From assembly GCA_025358925.1 (NCBI GenBank), contig JANYHT010000015.1, positions 32,230 through 96,229 of the forward strand: a stretch of 64,000 nt of DNA, given 5' to 3'. The notes beneath the pieces are model-generated. The model was not told the origin of the DNA. It worked only from the letters and a program-made list of their open reading frames with translations, and did not search any database. Below are positions 27,705 through 37,184 of the stretch, in pieces (the stretch's first letter is position 1; every line of letters starts with the position of its first letter). The position numbers and the translations under genes are program-made. This DNA is from Gemmatimonadaceae bacterium (GTDB taxonomy: Bacteria > Gemmatimonadota > Gemmatimonadetes > Gemmatimonadales > Gemmatimonadaceae).

Positions 27705-28244
27705 GTGCCCGCCAAGAAAACTCCCGCGCGCAAAATAAAGTCAAAACGATCTGACTTGAAAGCGCATCCAAAGTCGGCCAAAGCGACCGAACAAAAGTTC
27801 GGGAAAGCGGCGCGCACGGCTGCGGAAAAGGGCGGTCGCAAGCCAACGGTGTGGCAGACAGCGGACAAACCGAAGCGATTGATACCGATTGAACCGACGG
27901 TGCCGGTCGACATCTTCGCACCAAAAGCGGCGGTGTTTGACGTAGTGGTCACGCGCACGCTTGACGGGTCAATGTCTGACGTATTTCGCGCGTTTAACGA
28001 TCCAAACCGACGTGGATGGTGTCACGAACGAGGATTTGCTGTGCGTAGTACCATCGCGCCGCGAATGTTGCGTCTCGCGTTCGCCGACGGGTCCTTGGCA
28101 GGCGTCGCGATTGTACGACAGGGTAATGTGCGCTGCACGGTGACCGTCGATCTAACGAAACTCCCGAGCGCGGCGGCCGCAGAGCGCGCGCGTCACGCGT
28201 GGAAAATGTCACTCGACCAACTGGCCGGGATGCTGGACGAGTAG
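27705..28244 (+). CDS. SRPBCC-like protein with basic N-terminal tail
   Basis: 179 residues, GTG start. The first 60 residues are Lys/Ala-rich and probably disordered (AKKTPARKIKSKRSDLKAHP). From about residue 78 there is a START-like/SRPBCC pattern: VVVTRTLDGSMSDVFRAFND, then MLRLAFADGSLAGVAIVRQG, a VRCTVTVDLTKLPSAAAAER segment and a C-terminal helix HAWKMSLDQLAGMLDE. This C-terminal helix with VTVDHTKL is typical of AHSA1-type folds that bind hydrophobic ligands. Function unknown. The repeat array replaces its leader, so translation may be inefficient or the start may be elsewhere. Confidence 0.6.
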   Translation: MPAKKTPARKIKSKRSDLKAHPKSAKATEQKFGKAARTAAEKGGRKPTVWQTADKPKRLIPIEPTVPVDIFAPKAAVFDVVVTRTLDGSMSDVFRAFNDPNRRGWCHERGFAVRSTIAPRMLRLAFADGSLAGVAIVRQGNVRCTVTVDLTKLPSAAAAERARHAWKMSLDQLAGMLDE

Positions 28245-28266
28245 TCGTTGTCCACGTCGCATAAAA

Positions 28267-28305
28267 CAACGGGCCGCGCATTGATTTGCGCGGCCCGTTG
28301 TTATT
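28267..28305. terminator. Strong bidirectional terminator
   Basis: CAACGGGCCGCGCA (28267-28280) and TGCGCGGCCCGTTG (28287-28300) form a perfect 14-bp stem with a 6-base loop, followed by TTATT. It sits between converging genes. Confidence 0.9.
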
Positions 28306-28317
28306 CGACGCGATGCT

Positions 28318-28815
28318 TCACGCTTGGTCGCCGCCGCCGGCGAGCACGGCACCCACACGACCGGGCAATGCGGGATGTTGACGCCACATGTACAATCCCA
28401 TCGCTGCTGCGCCCACGAGATTGGCGATAAACACCTGCAACCACGTCAGTAAACCAAATGCTTCCGACAGTACCGTCGTCCAGCCCACCCATCCCACTTC
28501 GAATGCTACAACGAGCCCCAAAAAACCGACGAGAGCCGACGGCACTTTCTCGGCGGCATTCACCACCCACGAAAACACGAGCCCGATGCCGATAAAGAGT
28601 GCGAAGTGCAACACGGTGTAGCCGAGAAACGCACCAGCACCACTTGGCTCGGCGCCGCTCAAGAATAATGAGCCGAGCGACTTGCCGAGCATCACGGGCG
28701 TGGCAAAGATGTTCCCAGAAATCGCGTCAAGAATACCGAACCACAGTGCGATGGCACTGGCGCCGATAAGGCCTGCTGAGATGCCTTCACGAACGGTTCT
28801 GTTGCTGGTCGACAT
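28318..28815 (-). CDS. Four-helix inner membrane protein, unknown
   Basis: 165 residues with four hydrophobic segments, at about 12-30 (GLIGASAIALWFGILDAISG), 60-85 (GYTVLHFALFIGIGLVFSWV), 92-112 and 122-145 (WLQVFIANLVGAAAMGLYMW). I recognise no family with certainty. It stands alone, convergent with the SRPBCC-like gene across a strong terminator and divergent from the lipoprotein gene at 29044. An integral membrane protein of unknown role is all that can be supported. Confidence 0.7.
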   Translation of the reverse strand: MSTSNRTVREGISAGLIGASAIALWFGILDAISGNIFATPVMLGKSLGSLFLSGAEPSGAGAFLGYTVLHFALFIGIGLVFSWVVNAAEKVPSALVGFLGLVVAFEVGWVGWTTVLSEAFGLLTWLQVFIANLVGAAAMGLYMWRQHPALPGRVGAVLAGGGDQA

Positions 28816-29043
28816 TGGTACATGCTCCTATCGAACGGTTCGGTGGAACTCGTGCTGGGCATGCACCTGCGCTGCACGCGGTGACCAACACACACTACCC
28901 CTATATTCGCGCAGGGACAGCGTTCCGCCAGAGCAGGCTTTCTTGAGCGGAACGCAAAGCGGAACTGTGGCCCTCGACAAATGTCCGCGCCGTATTCACT
29001 GTACGCGTGATAGCGTCAAGCGTTCCCTCTCCGTCCCGGGCTC

Positions 29044-29598
29044 ATGATTCGACGTTCTCGCGTCTATGCGGTTGCTCGTGGTTACGTGTGTGTGACGGTG
29101 CTCGGACTCGCCGCTTGTGACAGTGGTGGCAACGGTGGCGCGAGTACGACGTCGGGCAAGACCCCCGCAGTGACGCGCGCGCTGGCCTGCACTGGACGAG
29201 CGAGCACAGCGATCGGAGTTGCCGTACGCGAGTTTATCAAAACATCGACACCCGCGCCTCAACGTTTTTTAATGGCTGCCGGCACGGATTCGGCGCTGCC
29301 TGCAGCGGGCTTCAGCGCGCTGCAAGACAAAGGACCATCGTTCTACTATAGCAGCGACACAGTCGCCCAACGCAAAATGCGCGAGAAGCTGGCGAACGAT
29401 GGTCCATACGCGTCGATGCTGGTGGTGTATCACGGCAAGACCGAGACGGACGACGGCAACACGGTGAGTGTCAATTTAGGCGGACACTTCATTGGTGGAG
29501 CGCAAGAAGGCAAAGTTGAACCCACCCGACAAATCGTGGTTGTTTGCGACTCTTCGGGCTGGAATGTCACTTCTCCAGCACCAGGTGTTGCACGGTGA
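29044..29598 (+). CDS. Putative lipoprotein of unknown function
   Basis: 184 residues. A signal peptide ends in a clear lipobox, GLAAC followed by DSGGNGG, so the protein should be lipid-anchored. The mature part has two recognisable blocks, VAVREFIKTSTPAPQRFLMA and a beta-rich end YASMLVVYHGKTETDDGNTV ... GGHFIGGAQEGKVEPTRQIV. No domain recognised. Its stop overlaps the GTG of the next gene (GTGA), so it is coupled to the acyltransferase. Confidence 0.65.
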   Translation: MIRRSRVYAVARGYVCVTVLGLAACDSGGNGGASTTSGKTPAVTRALACTGRASTAIGVAVREFIKTSTPAPQRFLMAAGTDSALPAAGFSALQDKGPSFYYSSDTVAQRKMREKLANDGPYASMLVVYHGKTETDDGNTVSVNLGGHFIGGAQEGKVEPTRQIVVVCDSSGWNVTSPAPGVAR

Positions 29599-30791
29599 GC
29601 GCGCGTGCGGAGCGCTTACTGTCGCTCGACGTCTTTCGCGGTATGACCGTGGCGGGCATGCTGCTCGTAAATAATCCGGGCACGTGGAGCGCGATTTATC
29701 CGCCGCTCGAACATGCCGCGTGGAACGGTTGGACACCGACCGATCTGATCTTTCCGTTTTTCTTGTTTATCGTGGGCATTACGACAGAGCTGTCGTTACG
29801 CGCACGTCGCGCTCGAGGTGACGATGAGCGCGCTATTCTGCGACAGATTTTGCGACGCGGGGCGCTCATTTTTCTATTCGGATTTATCCTTTCGGCGTTT
29901 CCGTTTTATACGTGGTTGCCGATTGACGGCAATGCAGATCCATCGGTGCTTGATCGGGTCGTGCATCGTGTCGCGCATTTGCGCATTCTCGGCGTCCTGC
30001 AGCGCATTTCGCTCGCGTATCTGTGTGGTGCGCTCATCACGTTGCGGACCTCATGGAAGCAGCAACTCGGCATTCTTGCACTGCTGCTTTTCGGTTACTG
30101 GGCGCTCATGACGCTCGTACCGGTACCGGATACTGGTATACCGGGACGATTCGTCCTCGACAAACCAGAACAATTGTTGAGCGCGTGGCTTGATCGCACC
30201 GTACTGGGCGTGAACCATCTGTGGAGTGGAAGTAAAACGTGGGATCCTGAAGGCATCCTGAGCACCGTGCCCGCAATCGGCACGATGATGCTCGGCACTT
30301 TTGCGGGACGGTGGATTTCACGAAATGAACTTCCGCTCACGGAACGAATCTCGGCACTGTTTGCGGTAGGCGCGATAACGATGATGCTTGGCCTCGTGTG
30401 GAATTGGGGGTTCCCGATCAACAAAAGTATCTGGACTAGTTCATACGTTTTGTTCACCGCAGGAATGGGGACCGTCGCATTGGCGACGTGCATGTGGATC
30501 ATTGATGTGCAGCAGATACGGCGTTGGACGTTCCCGTTCGTCGTCTATGGCATGAACCCAATGCTCGCATTTCTCGGCTCTGGGTTGATGGCGCGCCTAA
30601 CATCAACATTGCTGACGGTGGATGCGGGCAACGGTGCGCGTATCTCTCTGCAAGGCGTGTTGTTTAAAACCGTGTACGTTCCGCTGTTGCCACTGCGTGA
30701 TGCGTCATTGTTGTACGCGATCAGCTTCGTTACGCTATGGTTCTTATTGTTATGGGCCGCGTGGAAACGTGGATTCGTGCTGAAGGTGTAG
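29595..30791 (+). CDS. HGSNAT/DUF5009-type membrane acyltransferase
   Basis: 398 residues if translation starts at the GTG at 29595, which overlaps the previous stop by four bases and lies just before the family start [20 protein letters not shown]. Conserved motifs: [52 protein letters not shown] and the late [13 protein letters not shown]. About ten membrane helices. Related to the lysosomal heparan-alpha-glucosaminide N-acetyltransferase that carries acetyl groups across a membrane; bacterial relatives are thought to acylate sugars or cell-wall material. Coupled to a lipoprotein and followed by dacB, which supports an envelope or peptidoglycan role. Confidence 0.82.
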   Translation: MSARAERLLSLDVFRGMTVAGMLLVNNPGTWSAIYPPLEHAAWNGWTPTDLIFPFFLFIVGITTELSLRARRARGDDERAILRQILRRGALIFLFGFILSAFPFYTWLPIDGNADPSVLDRVVHRVAHLRILGVLQRISLAYLCGALITLRTSWKQQLGILALLLFGYWALMTLVPVPDTGIPGRFVLDKPEQLLSAWLDRTVLGVNHLWSGSKTWDPEGILSTVPAIGTMMLGTFAGRWISRNELPLTERISALFAVGAITMMLGLVWNWGFPINKSIWTSSYVLFTAGMGTVALATCMWIIDVQQIRRWTFPFVVYGMNPMLAFLGSGLMARLTSTLLTVDAGNGARISLQGVLFKTVYVPLLPLRDASLLYAISFVTLWFLLLWAAWKRGFVLKV

Positions 30792-30845
30792 CCACGATTC
30801 GGCGAACGGCCTCTGCGATTTCCTTCGTATCCTGCGAGCCCTTCG

Positions 30846-32468
30846 TTGATACCTTCGCGCGCGACCGTACGTCATTTCGTGGTTGGTACATGGTTGGTTG
30901 CGTTGTGCGCGCCGATATCGTTCGCGCGGGCGGCTGACGTACCGGTATCATCGGCGTTGGCGCCGGTGGCACAATCGCGTACGCGACAACCAACGCGCGC
31001 AAAACGAGTGGCGAAACGCAGTCGACCGGTGCGCGCGAATCGTGCGGCCGTGGTGCCAACGTTGCACTTCACGACGCCCACAGGCGCGTCCGCACTACGT
31101 AGCGACCTCGGCACACTCCTCGACAGTCGAACGAAAGCTGGGACGTGGGGGGCGATCGTGGTGTCGCTGTCCCGCGGAGACACACTTTTCACCCGTGGTG
31201 CCGACGAACATCTGGTTCCGGCGTCAACGATGAAGCTGTTCACCTCCGCTATCGCGCTCGAACGACTAGGCCCTGAGCACATGTTTAGTACGGACGTGCT
31301 GCGTGACGGGAAGCTGGAGTTGGGAGGTGTTGTACGCGGCAATCTCGTGCTCCGTGGCGATGGCGACCCTGCGATGTCGCCGCGCTTTGTACACGGCGGG
31401 CCTGGTGCCTCGATGGCCATGCTGGCGCAGTTCACCGCGGGTGCTGGCATCAAGCACGTGACGGGCGATTTGATTGCCGACGCGTCCGCCTTTGAGTCGC
31501 GCACGATCCCCGATGGTTGGTTGTCGCGTTATGCTGGCGCAGGATATGCGGCGCCGTTTTCGGCGCTTTCGCTCAACGAGAACATCGTCATCGTCGGCGT
31601 GACGCCGTCAAAATCCGGCGGCGAAGCACTGGTGTATCTCGAGCCCGCGACGCGTGGACTTGCGATCACAAGTACAGTGCGCACCATTGCCGGTACCAGC
31701 ACGCGGATCAGGGCGCGTCGGTTGGGCGAGGATCGAGTGATCGTGTCAGGCACGATTGGTGCACGTAGTTCCGGCGTGCGCTATCAGCTCGTGGTGGCCG
31801 ATCCGCCGACCTTCACGGCGGGTGCATTTCGTTCAGCGCTCGAGGCGCAGGGCATCGTGGTCGATGGTGTCATTCGCACCGGGCGCACACCGCTGACCGC
31901 TACGCTGGTCACGAGCATGCCGTCGCCGCCGCTCGCGCGGCTGATTTCGATGATGAACCGCGAAAGCATTAATCATTACGCCGAACTACTGTGGCGTGAC
32001 GCCGCGCGCGGTGCCGATCGTCTCGCCATTGGTTCCGCTGTGAACGCGAGTGCAACGCTGCACGATTTCTTGGTGCACAAGGTTGGCGCAGCTGCTGATG
32101 CCGTCACCTCAACCGATGGCAGTGGCCTGTCGGTGCTCGATCGTGTGACAGCGCGTTCGCTGGTACAACTGCTCTCGCACGCGCATCACGCGACGTGGGG
32201 TAGTGCGTTTCATGCATCATTACCGGTGGCCGGCGAATCGGAACTGCTACGCCATCGCATGCGTACGACGCCCGCGCAGGGCAATCTGCACGCGAAGACC
32301 GGCACCACCAACGATGTCATCGGACTCTCAGGCTACGTGACGGCGGAGAATGGTGAGATTCTCGCATTTGCGTTTTTGTACAACGGCAACGATCGCTGGC
32401 ATGCGCGCGAGACGATCGATGCGATGGGGCCGACGATGGCGGCGTGGAGTAGGGAGGCTAGAGATTAG
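30846..32468 (+). CDS. dacB: D-alanyl-D-alanine carboxypeptidase/endopeptidase, PBP4 (S13) family
   Basis: 540 residues. All three penicillin-binding motifs are present: SxxK in PASTMKLFTSAIALERLG, SxN in NRESINHYAELL and KTG in LHAKTGTTNDVIGLSGYV. The N-terminal 30 residues form a signal peptide (TWLVALCAPISFARA) and a Thr/Arg-rich linker follows. In the periplasm it would trim or cleave peptidoglycan cross-links. The start is uncertain: TTG at 30846 gives the signal peptide, GTG at 30879 is possible. The last residues (SREARD) and the TAG stop at 32466-32468 lie in a degenerate heptanucleotide array, so the natural C-terminus may have been altered by it. Confidence 0.9.
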   Translation: MIPSRATVRHFVVGTWLVALCAPISFARAADVPVSSALAPVAQSRTRQPTRAKRVAKRSRPVRANRAAVVPTLHFTTPTGASALRSDLGTLLDSRTKAGTWGAIVVSLSRGDTLFTRGADEHLVPASTMKLFTSAIALERLGPEHMFSTDVLRDGKLELGGVVRGNLVLRGDGDPAMSPRFVHGGPGASMAMLAQFTAGAGIKHVTGDLIADASAFESRTIPDGWLSRYAGAGYAAPFSALSLNENIVIVGVTPSKSGGEALVYLEPATRGLAITSTVRTIAGTSTRIRARRLGEDRVIVSGTIGARSSGVRYQLVVADPPTFTAGAFRSALEAQGIVVDGVIRTGRTPLTATLVTSMPSPPLARLISMMNRESINHYAELLWRDAARGADRLAIGSAVNASATLHDFLVHKVGAAADAVTSTDGSGLSVLDRVTARSLVQLLSHAHHATWGSAFHASLPVAGESELLRHRMRTTPAQGNLHAKTGTTNDVIGLSGYVTAENGEILAFAFLYNGNDRWHARETIDAMGPTMAAWSREARD

Positions 32469-32488
32469 AGACTAGGGATTAGGGACTA
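32459..32488. repeat. Heptanucleotide array, left arm of inverted pair
   Basis: TAGAGAT, TAGAGAC, TAGGGAT, TAGGGAC, TA. The TAG of the second unit (32466-32468) is the dacB stop. GACTAGGGATTAGGGA at 32470-32485 is an exact inverse of the right arm. Confidence 0.9.
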
Positions 32489-32527
32489 CGACGGAGCGGG
32501 CTGATTGCGCCGCGTGACGGCATACGC

Positions 32528-32564
32528 TCCCTACTCCCTACTCCCTACTCCCTAATCCCTAGTC
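32528..32564. repeat. Heptanucleotide array, right arm of inverted pair
   Basis: TCCCTAC three times, TCCCTAA, TCCCTAG. Positions 32549-32564 are the exact complement of 32470-32485, giving a 16-bp stem with a 63-base loop between converging genes; it may act as a terminator. CTA at 32559-32561 in the last unit is the stop of the gene on the minus strand. Confidence 0.9.
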
Positions 32565-35500
32565 CTTGGGCTTCTTTCGCAATCGCCGCGCTGCGCCATC
32601 AGGCAATGCATGTGTCGCGTGCCGTTCCATGCGCGCCGCGGCGGTCGGTTCTAGGCTTGAGCGAGACGTCCCGAAGCGCGCTGCGGCCGTAACGAATGAT
32701 CCCGCACCAGTGCCAGTCACGAGCGTGCTATTGTATCCAACGGCGAACGCGGCACCGGCGCCCGACGGCGCGCCCGAGACACTCCACAACAAGTCCGTGA
32801 CTCCGGTGTTCATCGACGTCCACGACGTCCCGTTGAAGCGCAACATCGTGCCTACGTCTCCGGTCACGTAGACGTCATTGGCCGTCGGTCCCCACACGGA
32901 CGTCATCACGCGACTCGTGCCGACCGACTGTGCGCCCCAACTCGATCCGTTGAATCGGAAAGCCAGTCCCGCGCTGCCGCTCCCGTCAACGCCAACCGTG
33001 TGCAGGTTATTACTCGCGCTGCCCCACAATCCAACGAGCGTGCCGGTGAGCGATGCATTCTGCGATGTCCACGAGGTGCCGTTGTAGCGTAGCAACGTGC
33101 CGTTCTCGCCTGATGCATAGATCTCGCTCGCCGAAAGGCCGTACACGCCCCACAGCGCACTCGCATTGGTCGTGACGACGCTCCATGCAGACCCGTTGTA
33201 GCGCACGATCTCACCGACTGATGTGACCGCGTAAACGTCGCTGCTGCTCGAGCCCCAAATCGCGTTGATCGTGGCACTCGACGGGAAGCTCATGGACGAC
33301 CACGTCGCGCCGTTGAAGCGCAACATTACCCCGTTGTCACCACCAGCAAACGCGTCCGTCGCATTCGCACCCCAGACCGCGTACAGGGTGCCGGTCGTTG
33401 GCGTGCCCTGTCGGGTCCATGTTGTGCCATTGAATCGATACACAAAACCAAATTCGCCCACGGCCCACGCACTTGTCGCCGACGTAGTCCATACATCGAG
33501 CAGATCGGGCGCGAGATTCGTGGTGGTCCACGTGCCGCCGCTGTTGCGCATTTCTGCACCGCGTTGACCACCCGCCCATACGGTACCGACGGCGTCGACA
33601 GACACGGTATAAAAGCGCGGTGTATATGGCGTGCTCACGGTAGCGAGCGTGCTGCCGTCGAGTTGTAGCACACCAACATCGCTCGCGATGTACATGCGAC
33701 CGTTGTTCGCCAACGAGCCATCCACCGAATAGAAGTCGGCCGACGATACGGTATTGTTTACGAGCGACCATGTCGTGCCGTCGAAGCGCAGGATCGTACC
33801 GACGGTACCAACGGCCACTACATTCGACGCAGACGTTCCCGAGATACCGTACAACGTTTCTGCGGTCGGTACAGTCATGCGCGCCCACGCGCTGCCATTA
33901 TAGCGAAGCATTTCACCGGCGGTACCAACGGCGAACACGGTACCGCTTGTTGCCCACACGCCGTTAAGCGTCTGCGACGAACCGGTGGTCATCGTGCTCC
34001 ACGTTGTGCCGGAGAGACGGAGCGCCGTTCCACCTGCACCAACCGCGTATGCGGCGCCAACGCCGGTCACCCACACATCCGCGAGTGAGCGCGTGGTGCC
34101 CGACGACATCTGCGTCCACGCGGTGCCGTCAAAGCGGGCCACAATGCCATTCGTGCCAACCGCGATGACGTTGTTTTGCGCCGATCCATGTACGGCAAGG
34201 AACTGGCCGCCGTACGTTGCGCCACGCGCCGACATCGTCCAACTCGCACCATCCCAACGAAACACATTGCCCAACAAGTTCACGGAAAATGCTGCGCTTG
34301 CACCAAAGCCCACGGTTGAGAGCACGTCTTCGTACATCGCGCCACTTAGTCGCGACGCCGTCCAACTTGTCACCATTTGCGCACCACCAACCGTCACGGT
34401 AACCGTATCGCGTTTGGTCGGATCAGCCACCGATGTGGCGGATATCAGCGAACTGCCGGCCGCAATACCGGTCACGAGACCCGTGCTACTCACACTGACA
34501 GTGCCCGCAACTGTGGAGCTCCACGTAACCGTTGTCGCAACGCCGGGATCTGCCGTCACGGTGGCCGTGAGTTGTTGTGATTGATTGACGGTGAGTGCAA
34601 TGGGTCGCGGCGCCAGGCTTACGACCACGGGGCGCAGCGTCACCGTGATCGTTGCGGTCGCTCGCTTGGTAGTATCAGCGACGGCAAGCGCGGTAATCGT
34701 TGTGCTACCCACGGCCAACGCGGTCACGACCCCGTTGGCCGCGACCGTTGCGACGGAAGGATTGCTCGAGCGCATCGTGACCGTGGTCGGCAATACACCG
34801 TCGGCGATGACGGCTACGCTCAGTTGTTGCGATTGTCCGATTGACAAACCTGCAACGGTTGGCGTCAGCGAGATCGAGCGAACGAGGGGCGTGACCACAG
34901 TGACCACTGCGGTGCTGCGCTTTGTCGTGTCGGCGCTGGCGACCGCGGTGATTGTTGCTTGACCCGCACCCAGAAGTGTCACGGCACCCGCCGCGGACAC
35001 GGTTGCAATCAGTGGATCGCTTGTTCGCCACGTCGTCGTGCGCGGGAGCGATCCATCTGCCGTAACGCTCGCCGTCAGGAGCACGGACTGTCCGACAAAT
35101 CCACTCGCCGAACTTGGCGTGACGGCCACGGAGCGCACCATCGGAATAACAGCGACCGACGCCGTGGCGCGGCGCGTGGTATCCGCCACCGACACTAAGG
35201 TGATGGTTGCCGTACCAAAGCTTTCCCCAGTCACCGCACCAGTTGAATTCACGGAGACGATCGTCGGGCTGCTCGAACGCCACATGACGGCTGAGCTCAA
35301 GCCCGGCGGAACGGTAACACGTCCGGCGAGCGAACGAGTCTCACTGAGGGCGAGATTCAATTGTGCCGGCGTGATCGATATCGTCGGCGCCGCTTGCACT
35401 GTGACCTGCACCGTTGCGCGCATCGTCGTGTCGACGGTCGACGTTGCGCTGATCGTCGCTTGACCTACCGCAACCGACGTGACCGCGCCGCCGCTCGAGA

Positions 35501-36800
35501 CCGATGCGACCGCGCTATTGCTTGTGCGCCATGTCACGGTGCGCGGCAATGGTCCGTCAGTCGCGACATCGACCGTCAGCTGATCAACATCGCCTACGAA
35601 GGAGGAGACAGTAATTGGTGTCACGATGACAGATCGAATTGACGGTGCGACGCTCACGATCGCTGTGCCATGTCGTGTCGTGTCCACCACCGATGTCGCC
35701 GTTACAATCGTCTGACCAAACGATACGCCCGTCACTAACCCCGACGGAGAGATGGTTGCAACGGTCGGATCACTGCTGCTCCAGGTGACAACAGTGCTTA
35801 AGCCGTCCTCGATGACGACGTTCGCGCGCAATACCGACTGCTGCTGAATACCGACAGTCACGCTGGCGGGCGCCACTGTCACGGTGCGCGCCGGTAGCAC
35901 GGTGAGCAACAGTTCAGCCTTCGCTCGCGGATCAGCAATCGAGCTGACACGAATGATCGTGCTGCCTACACCAGCGGCGACGATTGTACCACGCGCGTTC
36001 ACTGTCGCAACCGCGATGTTTTCACTCGACCACAAGAGATCGCGTGTTTGCAGCGAATCCACATCTGTTGCAGCGGGAATTGTTTTCGCATCGCCCACCC
36101 ATAACGTGAGGGCCGTGAGCCCCGGCGCTAGCGACACGGTGCGCGACGGCATCACGGTGATGGTCGCCGTCGCCATGACACTCGGATCAGCCGTCGCGCG
36201 AGCGAGTACGGTGGTTGTACCCACAGCGACACCGGTCACGATGCCTGACGCGTCGACGAGCGCAATCGATGGATTGAGTGTGGCCCACTGCACTGTTGTT
36301 GCCGCACCGGCATCACCCTGTACTGTCGCACGAATCGGCGATAAATCGCCGGCGCGAATACTCAGCGCGGTTGGCACGATGTTGAGCGCGCTTACACTGG
36401 CAACGCGGATGTCGACTACCGCACTCGCCGTACCTGCACTCGCACGAACGCGCGTGACACCGGGAGCACGCGCCACGACGTACGCCGTCGCACCACTACT
36501 CGTCACCTCGGCAATCGCCGAGTTGTCACTACTCCAGGTGACGGTTGCCGCCGCGACCACGCGACCGGTTGCATCGCGAATTACCGCCGTAATCGTGTCA
36601 GTCACCCCAATGCCACTTAACGTGATTGGCGCCGTCGGTAAATCGATCAGCGCCGGTGTATTTCCACTCGGTGGCTTTACAGTGCCGGGGGTTGTCACGT
36701 CGGTCACGCCGCCGCACGAGGCGAGGCACATCGCCGCCACGACGTGAGCAACGACTACCGAACGCAGCCAGGGTCGAGTGATGCGAAACACGTGAAGCAT
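32559..36800 (-). CDS. Giant lipoprotein: nine bacterial Ig-like repeats plus propeller-like domain
   Basis: 1413 residues. The signal peptide ends in a lipobox (AAMCLASCGG). Residues about 50-870 hold nine Big_2-type repeats of about 83 residues, each with the pattern VTWSSDNPxVATVxxxGxVTGVAxGxTTITATSxADTTxxATAxVTV. From about 880 the chain changes to about 14 short blades of the form xNVxAVGxxGxILRFDGTxWTxMxxGTxxxL, which would fit two seven-bladed propellers. Such proteins are surface or periplasmic stalks with a binding head; adhesion is a reasonable guess. The last residues (KKPKD) are followed by a TAG provided by a heptanucleotide array. Two shorter paralogues follow upstream. Confidence 0.88.
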   Translation of the reverse strand: MLHVFRITRPWLRSVVVAHVVAAMCLASCGGVTDVTTPGTVKPPSGNTPALIDLPTAPITLSGIGVTDTITAVIRDATGRVVAAATVTWSSDNSAIAEVTSSGATAYVVARAPGVTRVRASAGTASAVVDIRVASVSALNIVPTALSIRAGDLSPIRATVQGDAGAATTVQWATLNPSIALVDASGIVTGVAVGTTTVLARATADPSVMATATITVMPSRTVSLAPGLTALTLWVGDAKTIPAATDVDSLQTRDLLWSSENIAVATVNARGTIVAAGVGSTIIRVSSIADPRAKAELLLTVLPARTVTVAPASVTVGIQQQSVLRANVVIEDGLSTVVTWSSSDPTVATISPSGLVTGVSFGQTIVTATSVVDTTRHGTAIVSVAPSIRSVIVTPITVSSFVGDVDQLTVDVATDGPLPRTVTWRTSNSAVASVSSGGAVTSVAVGQATISATSTVDTTMRATVQVTVQAAPTISITPAQLNLALSETRSLAGRVTVPPGLSSAVMWRSSSPTIVSVNSTGAVTGESFGTATITLVSVADTTRRATASVAVIPMVRSVAVTPSSASGFVGQSVLLTASVTADGSLPRTTTWRTSDPLIATVSAAGAVTLLGAGQATITAVASADTTKRSTAVVTVVTPLVRSISLTPTVAGLSIGQSQQLSVAVIADGVLPTTVTMRSSNPSVATVAANGVVTALAVGSTTITALAVADTTKRATATITVTLRPVVVSLAPRPIALTVNQSQQLTATVTADPGVATTVTWSSTVAGTVSVSSTGLVTGIAAGSSLISATSVADPTKRDTVTVTVGGAQMVTSWTASRLSGAMYEDVLSTVGFGASAAFSVNLLGNVFRWDGASWTMSARGATYGGQFLAVHGSAQNNVIAVGTNGIVARFDGTAWTQMSSGTTRSLADVWVTGVGAAYAVGAGGTALRLSGTTWSTMTTGSSQTLNGVWATSGTVFAVGTAGEMLRYNGSAWARMTVPTAETLYGISGTSASNVVAVGTVGTILRFDGTTWSLVNNTVSSADFYSVDGSLANNGRMYIASDVGVLQLDGSTLATVSTPYTPRFYTVSVDAVGTVWAGGQRGAEMRNSGGTWTTTNLAPDLLDVWTTSATSAWAVGEFGFVYRFNGTTWTRQGTPTTGTLYAVWGANATDAFAGGDNGVMLRFNGATWSSMSFPSSATINAIWGSSSSDVYAVTSVGEIVRYNGSAWSVVTTNASALWGVYGLSASEIYASGENGTLLRYNGTSWTSQNASLTGTLVGLWGSASNNLHTVGVDGSGSAGLAFRFNGSSWGAQSVGTSRVMTSVWGPTANDVYVTGDVGTMLRFNGTSWTSMNTGVTDLLWSVSGAPSGAGAAFAVGYNSTLVTGTGAGSFVTAAARFGTSRSSLEPTAAARMERHATHALPDGAARRLRKKPKD

Positions 36801-37033
36801 TGATCCTCGATGATCGACGCACGGCGACGATCAGCAGTATGACGCGGATATGTGAGGCACGACTGCCGGTGACTTCGACGCCGTGTACGGGTATGGCTCC
36901 GTCCTGCCCTTCGCGGGAAAGACGTTTGGTCGTGACCTGCGCCCGTCACACAACGAGCATGGTTTGTTCCGACGCCGGTTTGATTGCCAGCGGTGTAACG
37001 GGCGATGGCCCACAACGTCGGGCCTACGCGTAC
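36801..37033 (-). promoter_or_regulatory. Leader with possible structured RNA upstream of Ig lipoprotein
   Basis: No gene. Read on the minus strand, CACGAC (36930-36935) can pair with GTCGTG (36857-36862), enclosing AAAC, a CCC-GCGAA-GGG hairpin and GGACGGAGCC. This arrangement is reminiscent of, but clearly not identical to, cyclic-di-GMP-I (GEMM) riboswitches, which have GCAAACC, a GNRA hairpin and GGGACGCAAAGCC. I treat it as an unproven candidate. Confidence 0.2.
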
Positions 37034-37067
37034 GCGAGGCCGACTTCCATTTGGAAGTCGGCCTCGC
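37034..37067. terminator. 16-bp perfect hairpin downstream of the short Ig lipoprotein gene
   Basis: GCGAGGCCGACTTCCA (37034-37049) and TGGAAGTCGGCCTCGC (37052-37067) form a perfect 16-bp stem with a 2-base loop. It lies downstream of the gene ending at 37185 and shares GGCCGACTT with the terminator at 3.6 kb, but there is no T-run. The remaining bases up to 37184 contain nothing recognisable. Confidence 0.7.
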
Positions 37068-37184
37068 CGTAGATCGCATGCCAAGCATTCGCATTGCGGT
37101 GCGTTACATCACGACGCTCGCATCAACACGTGACGCACCGCGCACTCCGAGCGGAACCATTTACAACTGCGCGCGAATACGGCG

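Noticed and set aside
32459..32564. CRISPR array
   Set aside because: Units are 7 bases with no spacers, and no cas genes are present.
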